Assembly: GCA_040752895.1 (NCBI GenBank) | Contig: JBFMHN010000001.1 | Span: 289,213 to 353,212 of the forward strand | Reading direction: 5' to 3' | Source: Pseudomonadota bacterium | Lineage (GTDB): Bacteria; Pseudomonadota; Alphaproteobacteria; GCA-2746255 | Length of the DNA: 64,000 nucleotides | Part shown: positions 56,522 to 63,217 of the stretch, in pieces | How the letters are laid out: every line of letters starts with the position of its first letter | Numbering within the stretch: the first letter of the stretch is position 1 | Made by a program: the position numbers and the translations under genes | Notes under the pieces: model-generated | Told to the model about the DNA's origin: nothing | Databases searched by the model: none | What the model saw: only the letters and a program-made list of their open reading frames with translations

Positions 56522-56556
56522 ATTTCTATAATTATTAAAATATTAGCGGCCGTCAA
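56522..56556 (-). promoter_or_regulatory. putative ars promoter/operator
   Basis: On the minus strand TTGACG (56556-56551) and AATTAT (56533-56528) are spaced by 17 bp, and the predicted first transcribed base falls at or within a base or two of the arsR ATG. The spacer and -10 lie in a strongly AT-rich, partly symmetric stretch (CTAATATTTTAATAATTATAG) that is a likely ArsR operator. Confidence 0.5.
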
Positions 56557-56596
56557 GCGGGAAGATCTGGAGGAGGCGGGCGGGGGCAGACTCGGT

Positions 56597-57016
56597 TCAG
56601 GGGCCCGTCTCGAACAAGGCATCGAAAATCGCGCAATCTTTCCCGGTCCCTCCGTTGCAGCGGGTCGCGATGGCGTCAAGCGCCGCGTCCAGCCGTTTCA
56701 GCTCGGCAATTTTTCGGCGCACGTCGGCGCGATGCCGGAGGGTCTCGGCTTTTACTTCGGTGCAGGTAAAATCTCCGCTGTCCGCCAATCCAAGCAGACG
56801 GCGCACCTCGTTCAGGGTGAAGCCAAGTTTCCTGGCACGGCGGATGAAAGTCATCCGCTTCATGTGCTGGCGGCCGTAGAGCCGATGTCCGCCGGGGCTG
56901 CGGGGCGGGGCCGGCATCAAGCCGGCACGTTCGTAGAAACGGATCGTTTCGACGCGGCAGTCGGCACGCTTCGCCAGAGAGCCAATGGTCAGTTCGACGG
57001 CGGAATTATCGGCCAT
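56597..57016 (-). CDS. merR: MerR-family mercury-responsive regulator
   Basis: 139 residues from ATG 57016, with AAGGAG eight bases upstream. The N-terminal winged helix has the MerR pattern (ETIRFYERAGLM, GGHRLYG). Mercury ligands are predicted at C85, C120 and C128, close to the spacing of the Tn501 protein (82, 117, 126), within DFTCTEV, TRCNGG and DCAIF. This makes mercury sensing probable rather than another metal. It is transcribed away from merF, and a dyad lies just upstream of it. Confidence 0.9.
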   Translation of the reverse strand: MADNSAVELTIGSLAKRADCRVETIRFYERAGLMPAPPRSPGGHRLYGRQHMKRMTFIRRARKLGFTLNEVRRLLGLADSGDFTCTEVKAETLRHRADVRRKIAELKRLDAALDAIATRCNGGTGKDCAIFDALFETGP

Positions 57017-57027
57017 CGCATTTCTCC

Positions 57028-57058
57028 TTGAATCGGTACCTGCTACAGGATCCATCCT
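57028..57058 (+). promoter_or_regulatory. putative MerR operator/promoter for merF
   Basis: TTGAAT (57028-57033) as -35 is followed by an imperfect dyad GGTACCTG-CTA-CAGGATCC (57035-57053). A weak -10 (CATCCT, 57053-57058) lies after the long 19-bp spacer that MerR-type activators require. It lies just upstream of merR on one side and of the merF transcript on the other. Confidence 0.55.
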
Positions 57059-57112
57059 ACCAGACGAGCCGCGTTCGGGACCAAGATTCCTGGTATTTTA
57101 GGGGGATAAACG

Positions 57113-57226
57113 ATGCCGAATTTGCGCCGCGTCGGAATCTTTAATGCCGACTGGCTGAAAGGCCGCAGAAGCAAGCCGGACATGGCGACGCCGCGTGCCG
57201 CGGGTCTTGGTCGGCCATCGCCATGA
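57113..57226 (+). CDS. 37-codon ORF upstream of and overlapping merF
   Basis: The frame starts MPNLRRVGIFNADWLKG and is basic, with no hydrophobic segment or cysteine. Its ATG is preceded by GGGGG at 57101-57105, the best ribosome site in this leader, and its stop overlaps the merF ATG in ATGA. merF itself has only a weak site. It may therefore be a translated leader that couples initiation of merF, or a small real protein. The family is unknown. Confidence 0.4.
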   Translation: MPNLRRVGIFNADWLKGRRSKPDMATPRAAGLGRPSP

Positions 57227-57426
57227 ATTGGGACGCCTTGTTCAAGACCGGGGTGGTCGGCGGCGTGCTGGCGGGCGTTTGCTGCTTCACGCCTATTCTT
57301 GTTCTGCTTTTAGGCGCCGTCGGGCTCACGGCATGGGTAGGATGGGTGGATTGGGTGCTTCTGCCAAGCCTTGGCTTTTTTGTCGGGCTTACGGGCTATG
57401 CGTTTTACCGGAAGAGGCTGGAATGA
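57223..57426 (+). CDS. merF: mercury transport protein MerF-like
   Basis: 67 residues, two membrane helices (about 9-32 and 40-60). The first helix holds the vicinal cysteine pair C20-C21 in the CCFTP motif that carries Hg(II) in MerF/MerT. The usual second cysteine pair after helix two is absent: the protein ends YRKRLE. The overlapping downstream gene encodes a cysteine-rich GDCCVxC protein that might supply that function (inference). No merA or merP is present in the operon. Confidence 0.85.
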   Translation: MNWDALFKTGVVGGVLAGVCCFTPILVLLLGAVGLTAWVGWVDWVLLPSLGFFVGLTGYAFYRKRLE

Positions 57427-57647
57427 CGGAGTTGCGGTCCACCATTACTTGTCCCAAATGCGGCCATCGCGAAACCGAGGTCATGCCGACCGACGCCTGC
57501 CAGTTTTTCTACGACTGCAAGGGGTGCGGGGAATTGCTGCGCCCCAAGGCGGGGGATTGCTGCGTATTCTGTTCCTACGGGAACACGCCATGCCCGTCCG
57601 TTCAGGCCAGGCTGGGCGGAAAAGACAAGGGCTGCTGCGCGGAATGA
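57423..57647 (+). CDS. GDCCVxC-domain cysteine-rich protein
   Basis: 74 residues with eleven cysteines. The first half is a zinc-ribbon-like knuckle (CPKCGH, residues 10-15, and CKGCG, 32-36). The second half has the family signature GDCCVFCSYG (45-54), followed by PCP and a terminal pair KGCC (71-72). In some bacteria this family carries selenocysteine within the GDCC motif; here all positions are ordinary cysteine codons (TGC). The start overlaps merF in ATGA. Family members occur in mercury operons, and a role in handling Hg(II) after uptake is probable but not proven. Confidence 0.8.
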   Translation: MTELRSTITCPKCGHRETEVMPTDACQFFYDCKGCGELLRPKAGDCCVFCSYGNTPCPSVQARLGGKDKGCCAE

Positions 57648-57659
57648 GGGCGGCAGGCT

Positions 57660-60296
57660 TTAGGCGGCGCGCTTGGTTTCTGGGTACGCCGCGGCGGGTC
57701 CGGCGGCTACCAGGCCTGGCGAATTCACCGGGCGGTTGAACCGGCGCTGGGCTATTCGTTCCAGTCCATAGACCAGGGGCGCGCAAAGGAACGGCAGGCT
57801 CTGCACCAATAGCGTCGCAGCGAACACGTTGATCACGACCGCCTCGGTTCGGTTGGTGACGAACAGCGCGCTCGCTCCAAGCAGCAGCGCAAGTCCGGTG
57901 AGCGCCTCGGGCAGGGCCGGCCAATTGGTCCCCGTCCGTTTGACGCTTTTGGCGATGCCGCCTTTGTCCGTGCGTAGGAAAGGCAGGCTTATGTTGCGAA
58001 AGCCCTTGGCCACGCCGCGGGCGACCGTCATCTGGAGACTCATCGCCGCCAGCGCTGCGCCGAGAATCTGCTGCGGCGGCAGTTTGACCCGCACGCCATA
58101 GAGCAAACCGCAGTGGAGGAGGTTGACCGCAAACATCGCGAGGATCGGCAGCGTGAAAGGCAGGGTGGGGATCAGTACCCCAACGAACAGGATCATCGGT
58201 ACCCACAGCAAGTTCATATAGGCCGCGAGCACGCCGAAGGCGTCCGACAGCCAGATGCTCCAGCCGGTGATGAACTGGAATTTTTGCGCCGGAGTCAGTT
58301 CACGGCAGCCCGGCAGCATCGCTCGCCAGTTCTTCCGGATGATCTGGACCGCGCCATAGACCCAGCGTTCGCGCTGGGTCTTGAATGCGGCGAAACTATC
58401 GGGAAGCATCCCCCGCCCATAGCGCCGGGCGGTGTATAGCGCGTGCCAGCCGGTCCGGTAGAGCCGGAGGCCAAGCTCGGTATCCTCGGTGATGGTATCG
58501 GTCGACCAGCCGTCCACCGCCTCGAACGCCCGACGGCGGATCAGCAGCATCGTGCCGTGGACGATGATGGCATTGTCCTCGTTGCGCTGGACCATGCCGA
58601 TATCGAAGAAGCCGGCGTACTCGCTGTTCATTACCGATTTGAATACCGATTCCCCGCCGTCGCGGTGATCCTGCGGAGCCTGCACGAGAGCGATGCTAGG
58701 ATCGGCAAAAGCCGGCACCAGGTCCTTGAGCCAGCTTGGATCGACGACGTAGTCGGCGTCGATCAGCGCGATCACTTCGGCATCGGTTGCGGTCTGGGTC
58801 ATCGCCGCATTGAGGGCGCCGGCCTTGTAGCCCGCGATCTTCGGTAGATTTAGGAACTTGAACCGGCCGCCGAGATGCGCGCAATGCGCCTCGACGGGCT
58901 TCCAATACGCCTCTTCCGGGGTATTGTTGACGATGACGAGAACCTCGTAATCGGGGTAGTCGAGCGCGGCCAGGCTGTTCAGCGTCGCAATCAGCATCTC
59001 CGGCTTTTCGCGGTAGGCGGGCACGTGGACCGATACCTTCGGCGGCTGGTGGCCGGCCGGCGCCACGACCGGTCCGCGAAGGAGCCGCGTCGGTTGCCGG
59101 CCGAGCGTGATCTCGGCCACCTCGTGCACCTTGATCAAGGTCATCGCGGTGAGTGGGATCATCAGCAGGAAGCCGATGCCCCAGGCGATCGCCGAGCCGA
59201 CATTCAGGTAGTTCTCGAAGGGGTAAAGCACGGCCATCGAGACACCGACCGCCAAGCCTTGCGCGGCCACGCTGACCGCCAGCGCGTGCGCGAAAGTTGG
59301 CCGCCGATGCGTTAGGGCAAAAGCGAGTATGCTGATGGCAAAGCCGATGGCGATAGCCATGGCTGCGCGCATGCGGTAGGGGTTTTCATGAGGGATCCCT
59401 TTGAGGGAGAACTTGGCGTTCCGATTGTCATCGAGAATTCCCCAATAGGCGCCGACGCTGCCTTCGGCTCCCTTCCAGGGCTGATCGATCGCCTCGACCA
59501 CGTTGTAGGGAACGCCCCGGTGATTGGCTTCGCTGGCGAAACTGCTCAGCACCGTTGCTTGCAGCGCCCTCCCGGCGTTGGCCGCCTTGTTGTTGAATCC
59601 CTGGCTCGGCCAGCCGAACTCGGCGATGACGATCTTTTTGCCGGGGAAAGCCTTGCGCAGGTCTTCGTAGCGGTCCATCGCATAAGCGACGGCATCCTCC
59701 TCGGCGATGCCCTCCCAGTAGGGCAGGATGTGGGCGGCGATGAAATCAACTTCGGAGGCCAATTCGGGGTACTTCAGCCAGATGTCCCAGGTCTCGCCGG
59801 TGGTCACCGGCACGCGCACCTGTCGGCGCGTCTGGCGCAGAATCTGGATCAGATCCTCGACCGCCAGTTCCTTGCGTAGAATAGTTTCGTTGCCGACCAC
59901 CAGCGCCCGGACGTTGGAATTGCGGTTGACCATTCGAACTGCGGCTTCCACCTCTTGGCGGGTAAACTCAGGGTCCTTGGAGACCCACGCGCCGGCGATG
60001 ATCGAAAAGCCTTTCTGACGCGCCACCGCGGGGACTTTCTCGAAAATACCCGAGGAGGCGTATAGACGGATGCGTCGGGTCAGCCCGGACAGCGCGTCGA
60101 GGTCAGTGCCGACGCGTTGCAGGATGCGCTCGGCTTCGGCGTCGTCCGGGTTGCTCTTCCCGGGCGGAATAAAATTATAGGAGAGCGATTCAAAGCCACC
60201 CTCTATGTTCGGCGGCAAAATCGGCGTGTGGACCGCGTACGAGAGGAGTGCAGCGACCGCGGCGGCGATGCTGGCGGCCAGGAAAATTCTTTTCAT
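57660..60296 (-). CDS. GH17-GT2 fusion, probable beta-1,3/1,6-glucan synthase-like membrane protein
   Basis: 878 residues. A signal/anchor helix (1-20) precedes a periplasmic glycoside hydrolase 17 domain with candidate acid E137 (VVGNET) and nucleophile E226 (IAEFGWPS). Two membrane helices follow (about 312-330 and 345-395). Then comes a GT2 domain with VHVPAYREKPEM, a DAD (about 515), TITEDTELG and QRERW, and four more C-terminal helices. This layout resembles glucan synthases of the NdvB/NdvC type that make cyclic or branched beta-glucans. GH17 may act as a transglycosylase in chain branching. The exact product is inferred. It is convergent with the mer genes. Confidence 0.85.
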   Translation of the reverse strand: MKRIFLAASIAAAVAALLSYAVHTPILPPNIEGGFESLSYNFIPPGKSNPDDAEAERILQRVGTDLDALSGLTRRIRLYASSGIFEKVPAVARQKGFSIIAGAWVSKDPEFTRQEVEAAVRMVNRNSNVRALVVGNETILRKELAVEDLIQILRQTRRQVRVPVTTGETWDIWLKYPELASEVDFIAAHILPYWEGIAEEDAVAYAMDRYEDLRKAFPGKKIVIAEFGWPSQGFNNKAANAGRALQATVLSSFASEANHRGVPYNVVEAIDQPWKGAEGSVGAYWGILDDNRNAKFSLKGIPHENPYRMRAAMAIAIGFAISILAFALTHRRPTFAHALAVSVAAQGLAVGVSMAVLYPFENYLNVGSAIAWGIGFLLMIPLTAMTLIKVHEVAEITLGRQPTRLLRGPVVAPAGHQPPKVSVHVPAYREKPEMLIATLNSLAALDYPDYEVLVIVNNTPEEAYWKPVEAHCAHLGGRFKFLNLPKIAGYKAGALNAAMTQTATDAEVIALIDADYVVDPSWLKDLVPAFADPSIALVQAPQDHRDGGESVFKSVMNSEYAGFFDIGMVQRNEDNAIIVHGTMLLIRRRAFEAVDGWSTDTITEDTELGLRLYRTGWHALYTARRYGRGMLPDSFAAFKTQRERWVYGAVQIIRKNWRAMLPGCRELTPAQKFQFITGWSIWLSDAFGVLAAYMNLLWVPMILFVGVLIPTLPFTLPILAMFAVNLLHCGLLYGVRVKLPPQQILGAALAAMSLQMTVARGVAKGFRNISLPFLRTDKGGIAKSVKRTGTNWPALPEALTGLALLLGASALFVTNRTEAVVINVFAATLLVQSLPFLCAPLVYGLERIAQRRFNRPVNSPGLVAAGPAAAYPETKRAA

Positions 60297-60404
60297 CGGT
60301 AACTGCGCTCCATTTTACATCTGACCCTTGAGGGTGCTCATGCGGCGCCATATCGCCACCCTCTCAAACCGGGTGTCTCAGCGGTGCAAAATTTGATGCG
60401 TAAT

Positions 60405-60983
60405 TTACGGTTTTGGGTAGGCGGTGTCCGGCTCAAGGTCTATTGGTTTGGGCGCCGCCGCCTTCGGCGCGGCCTGCTGCGGTTGCGGCTTCTGGGGCTG
60501 GGCGGTCGCCTTGGCCGATGGGTTTTTCCAACAGGTTTCGATACGTGCTTCCACCTCGCGCGCCGGCGCGCCGTCGGTTTCGACGAGAGAACAGCCGAAG
60601 GCTTCACCCAGGAACTTGGTGGAGCATCCGAAGGCGCCGTAAAATTTCAGGAACCCATCGGCGGCGATCAGGTCATCTCGCATCAGGACCTGGATAGTGC
60701 GCTTGCCGACCCAAGCGCACTCGGCGGAAGATGCGCGCGAGTCGCGGGGTGTTTGGCGCAGCGGCTGGGATGCCGGCTTTAGGATAGGGGCCTGGACGTC
60801 CGCCGCCGGAGTGGCGGGGGTTTGCTCGGACGATGCCGGCGAATCGGACGTTGGCGCGCCGGGCAACGTAGCCTGGGCAAGCGACTCCTCTGTCCTTGCG
60901 GCGCTTTTTTCGGCATAGAGAGCGACTGTCGCAGCGGCGGCGACACCAACAAGGGCGACCGCTGCGAATGAAATTCGAAACAT
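60405..60983 (-). CDS. hypothetical secreted/anchored protein
   Basis: 192 residues with an N-terminal signal or anchor (about residues 5-24), a low-complexity Ser/Pro/Ala-rich linker, and a compact conserved-looking core (about 88-150). The core contains ECAWVGKRTIQVLMRDDLIAAD and FYGAFGCSTKFLGEAFGCSLV, followed by a Pro/Ala/Lys-rich tail. Four cysteines in the core may form two disulfides. No family was recognised. It lies upstream of the glucan synthase gene on the same strand with 108 bp between them, so a link to envelope polysaccharide is possible but unsupported. Confidence 0.7.
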   Translation of the reverse strand: MFRISFAAVALVGVAAAATVALYAEKSAARTEESLAQATLPGAPTSDSPASSEQTPATPAADVQAPILKPASQPLRQTPRDSRASSAECAWVGKRTIQVLMRDDLIAADGFLKFYGAFGCSTKFLGEAFGCSLVETDGAPAREVEARIETCWKNPSAKATAQPQKPQPQQAAPKAAAPKPIDLEPDTAYPKP

Positions 60984-61105
60984 CAGCCTTGGAAATCCTT
61001 GATCTTAGGGGCCAATATGTAAGCCAGCCTGAGCCGGCCTGCAAGTGCCGCCCGGACCGGGGTTCACCCTATTTTCAAGGGCCATTTTCAAGGGTAAGGG
61101 GAAAC

Positions 61106-61195
61106 TGGCGGATGGGGTGGGATTCGAACCCACGAGACCCTTGCGGGTCTGCCGGTTTTCAAGACCGGTGCCTTCAACCGCTCGGCCACCCATCC
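61106..61195 (-). tRNA. tRNA-Ser (anticodon UGA)
   Basis: On the minus strand a class II cloverleaf is seen. The acceptor GGATGGG pairs with CCCATCC, the D arm is GGCCGAGCGGTTGAAGGC, and the anticodon stem ACCGG/CCGG-type has loop CTTGAAA (anticodon TGA). A long variable arm (AGACCCGCAAGGGTCT) and the T arm GGGTTCGAATCCC follow; discriminator G, and CCA is encoded. The long variable arm fits serine. Confidence 0.97.
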
Positions 61196-61261
61196 GGGCA
61201 GAAAGGTAGGGGAGAACGCTTGGGTTGGAAACCGCTAGATGCAAGGGGGGCGGCATCCCTT

Positions 61262-61891
61262 TCAGCCGAAGATTCCGCTCGAACGCAGCCCGTCGAAGAT
61301 GAACTGGACGGCCAAGGCCGCCAGCAAGATGCCGACCACCCGGCTGATGACGTTGAGGCCGGTCACGCCGAGAAGCTTGTAGACCTGGGTCGCGACCAGG
61401 AGCAGAAGAAGCGCGATCGCCAGCACCGCCAGCAGGGCGCCGATGACGATCATCTCCATCCAGAAATCCTTCCCGGCCTCGGCGCTGAGAAGCACGGCCG
61501 CGCCAAGCGCGCCGGGGCCGGCGAGCAGGGGGGTTGCCAGCGGAAAAACGGAGATGTCTTGCTTTTGGGCGGCCTCCTTGTGTTCGGCCTCCGTCGTCGA
61601 GGCGATGCCGGAGTGACGGGCGAAGACCATGTCGATGGCCAGCAGCAGAAGAAGAACCCCGCCCGCCGTCTTGAACGCCGGCAGCGTGATTCCAAGCGTC
61701 ACCAGCACCGCATTTCCGAAAATGACGAAGATCATCAGCAAGAGCGTCGCGAGGGCGACTCCCTTGACGGCCATGGCGCGCCGTTCCTGTGCGCTGGCCC
61801 GCGGCGTCAGCGCCGCGAAAAGCGCCGCCACGTCGACCGGCCCGATCGTCGCAAAGAAGGTCGTGAAGGCAACCAGCGCCATTTCCAGCAT
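61262..61891 (-). CDS. MarC family integral membrane protein
   Basis: 209 residues with six predicted membrane helices in two groups of three, separated by a charged loop (about residues 92-110, HSGIASTTEAEHKEAAQKQD). MarC marks are TIGPVDVAALFAALTP near the N-terminus and FPLATPLLAGPGALGAAVLLSAEA in the middle. The family was once linked to antibiotic resistance, but no transport function has been confirmed. It lies downstream of tRNA-Ser in sequence but is read the same way from its own start at 61891; a strong terminator separates it from the upstream gene. Confidence 0.92.
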   Translation of the reverse strand: MLEMALVAFTTFFATIGPVDVAALFAALTPRASAQERRAMAVKGVALATLLLMIFVIFGNAVLVTLGITLPAFKTAGGVLLLLLAIDMVFARHSGIASTTEAEHKEAAQKQDISVFPLATPLLAGPGALGAAVLLSAEAGKDFWMEMIVIGALLAVLAIALLLLLVATQVYKLLGVTGLNVISRVVGILLAALAVQFIFDGLRSSGIFG

Positions 61892-61947
61892 GCCATCAGT
61901 CTATCGAAAGCCCGGGGCAGCGAATAGCCGGACCTCTTAAATGCGAA

Positions 61948-61973
61948 ACCGGGGGAAGTTTCCTTCCCCCGGT
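61948..61973 (-). terminator. strong stem-loop ending the lipocalin-like gene
   Basis: A perfect 11-bp stem (ACCGGGGGAAG / CTTCCCCCGGT) with a 4-base loop lies 31 bases after the stop at 62004. On the minus strand it is followed by TTTCGCATTT, an imperfect U-run. It separates the gene from marC. Confidence 0.7.
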
Positions 61974-62003
61974 GCAGAGTTTGCCTTTTTCTTGGTGCGA
62001 TCG

Positions 62004-62993
62004 TCAGGCTGCCGCTTTGCCAGCCAATTCCCGATTCACCTTGCAGACGTAGCGTACGCTGAGGCAGTCCTGGGTTTCGCCCCAGCCGGTCTTGCCGTCG
62101 CACTCCCATTGCAGGAGCGCGCTATGGACGATGATGCCCGGCCAGGCTGACCAGTGCCAGGTGGAGACCGACTTGCCTTGGATACGGAACGTCTTGCCGC
62201 GAACGTCCTTGACCGTCACCTCGATCGCCAGCGGCAGAAGGCGGTCATCCCGTTCCGCGGACCCCGTGCCTTCGGCCAAGCCGTAGAGCTTACCGTTCTC
62301 GACGACATAACCGTGGAGAAGGGGGCCGACCTTCTTCGTGTTGAGGGGGTCGAAATAGGCAATGCAATGAATGGCGAGGTCTTTCCCGAAATGGGCGTGG
62401 AACCACATCATGTTGGGGATTTCCATCTCCGCGCGAATGCCCCAGCTGTGGTCCATCGTGGTGATGCAGTCCACCTTGTAGGACTTGCCGTAGAATTTCG
62501 CCTCACCGGTCACGTGCATGGATTGGTCGAAATGTCCCTTGTACGCCGACCGGCCCCAGCTATCGGGCGATTCTTCCTGCTGCTTGGCCGTAATGGGATC
62601 TTGTTTCGGGTCTTGAATGTCATACGGCTCCGTCAACCCCTTATAATGGATGTGAAACTCGGTGTCGTCGTAGCCGACGTAATCCACCTGGTATTCCATT
62701 GGGGCGTTGACCGCCTTCAGCGAGTAACCGTTTGGCAGTTGATAGTTGGAGAGATCCTTCTGGATCGGGAGATGTACGTGCTTGTCGTAATAGAACGCCT
62801 GACTCGCACTCTTGTTGAATCCCTTGTAGGCAAAGACTTCCGCTGACACGACCCCCAGATTTGGCCGGGCCAATATGTAGGCAGCCACCTGAAGCCCTTC
62901 TTTTTCAACGTGAAAGGGCAAATAGTTCGTTTCCGCCCATTGCGGATCCTCGGTGGTTGGTTTGTGGAACTGCATGTCTTTAGCGGTAATCAT
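62004..62993 (-). CDS. lipocalin-like (AttH/CrtC or DUF7064-type) protein, tentative
   Basis: 329 residues from ATG 62993, with GGGGAG seven bases upstream. The sequence is strand-rich and aromatic throughout. The second half has MDHSWGIRAEMEIPNMMWFHAHFG, where a HSWG motif followed by a WFHAHF strand resembles the two-lipocalin AttH/CrtC and DUF7064 groups. There is no signal peptide or membrane helix. Some members hydrate carotenoids, but others have no known activity, and here no carotenoid gene is nearby. Family assignment is by eye and should be treated as weak; that it is a real gene is clear. A strong terminator follows it. Confidence 0.5.
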   Translation of the reverse strand: MITAKDMQFHKPTTEDPQWAETNYLPFHVEKEGLQVAAYILARPNLGVVSAEVFAYKGFNKSASQAFYYDKHVHLPIQKDLSNYQLPNGYSLKAVNAPMEYQVDYVGYDDTEFHIHYKGLTEPYDIQDPKQDPITAKQQEESPDSWGRSAYKGHFDQSMHVTGEAKFYGKSYKVDCITTMDHSWGIRAEMEIPNMMWFHAHFGKDLAIHCIAYFDPLNTKKVGPLLHGYVVENGKLYGLAEGTGSAERDDRLLPLAIEVTVKDVRGKTFRIQGKSVSTWHWSAWPGIIVHSALLQWECDGKTGWGETQDCLSVRYVCKVNRELAGKAAA

Positions 62994-63109
62994 TCGGTCT
63001 CCCCTTCTTTCGGATCTTTCGGGCACACGCCTTGGATTTGGATGAACTGAATCTGAACTTGATTCATGCCATTATTTTAGCACGACCTTGTTTGCAGGAT
63101 CTTCTCCTT

Positions 63110-63131
63110 ATGATCACGGCATGATCACGGC
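63110..63131. repeat. tandem 11-bp repeat
   Basis: ATGATCACGGC occurs twice without a gap, each containing the palindrome TGATCA. It lies about 117 bp upstream of the lipocalin-like gene and could be a pair of operator half-sites, though a chance repeat is equally possible. Confidence 0.4.
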
Positions 63132-63217
63132 GCCATCGTCGGCGACCGGTCTCGATCTATGACACCGCTTGCCAGTTTTTCAAGTAAAATCAAGCCTTGC
63201 AGGCCATTGCCTCGGCT

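Noticed and set aside
61071-61094. Repeated ATTTTCAAGGG near tRNA-Ser
   Set aside because: Two copies of 11 bases with no further structure; not enough to call a repeat element.
61005-61256. 83-codon minus-strand frame
   Set aside because: It is the tRNA-Ser gene read as protein (the LVGSNPTPSA-type end is typical of such false genes).
60896-61927. Long plus-strand frame of 343 codons
   Set aside because: It runs antisense through tRNA-Ser and marC and shows no family features; a shadow frame of GC-rich sequence.
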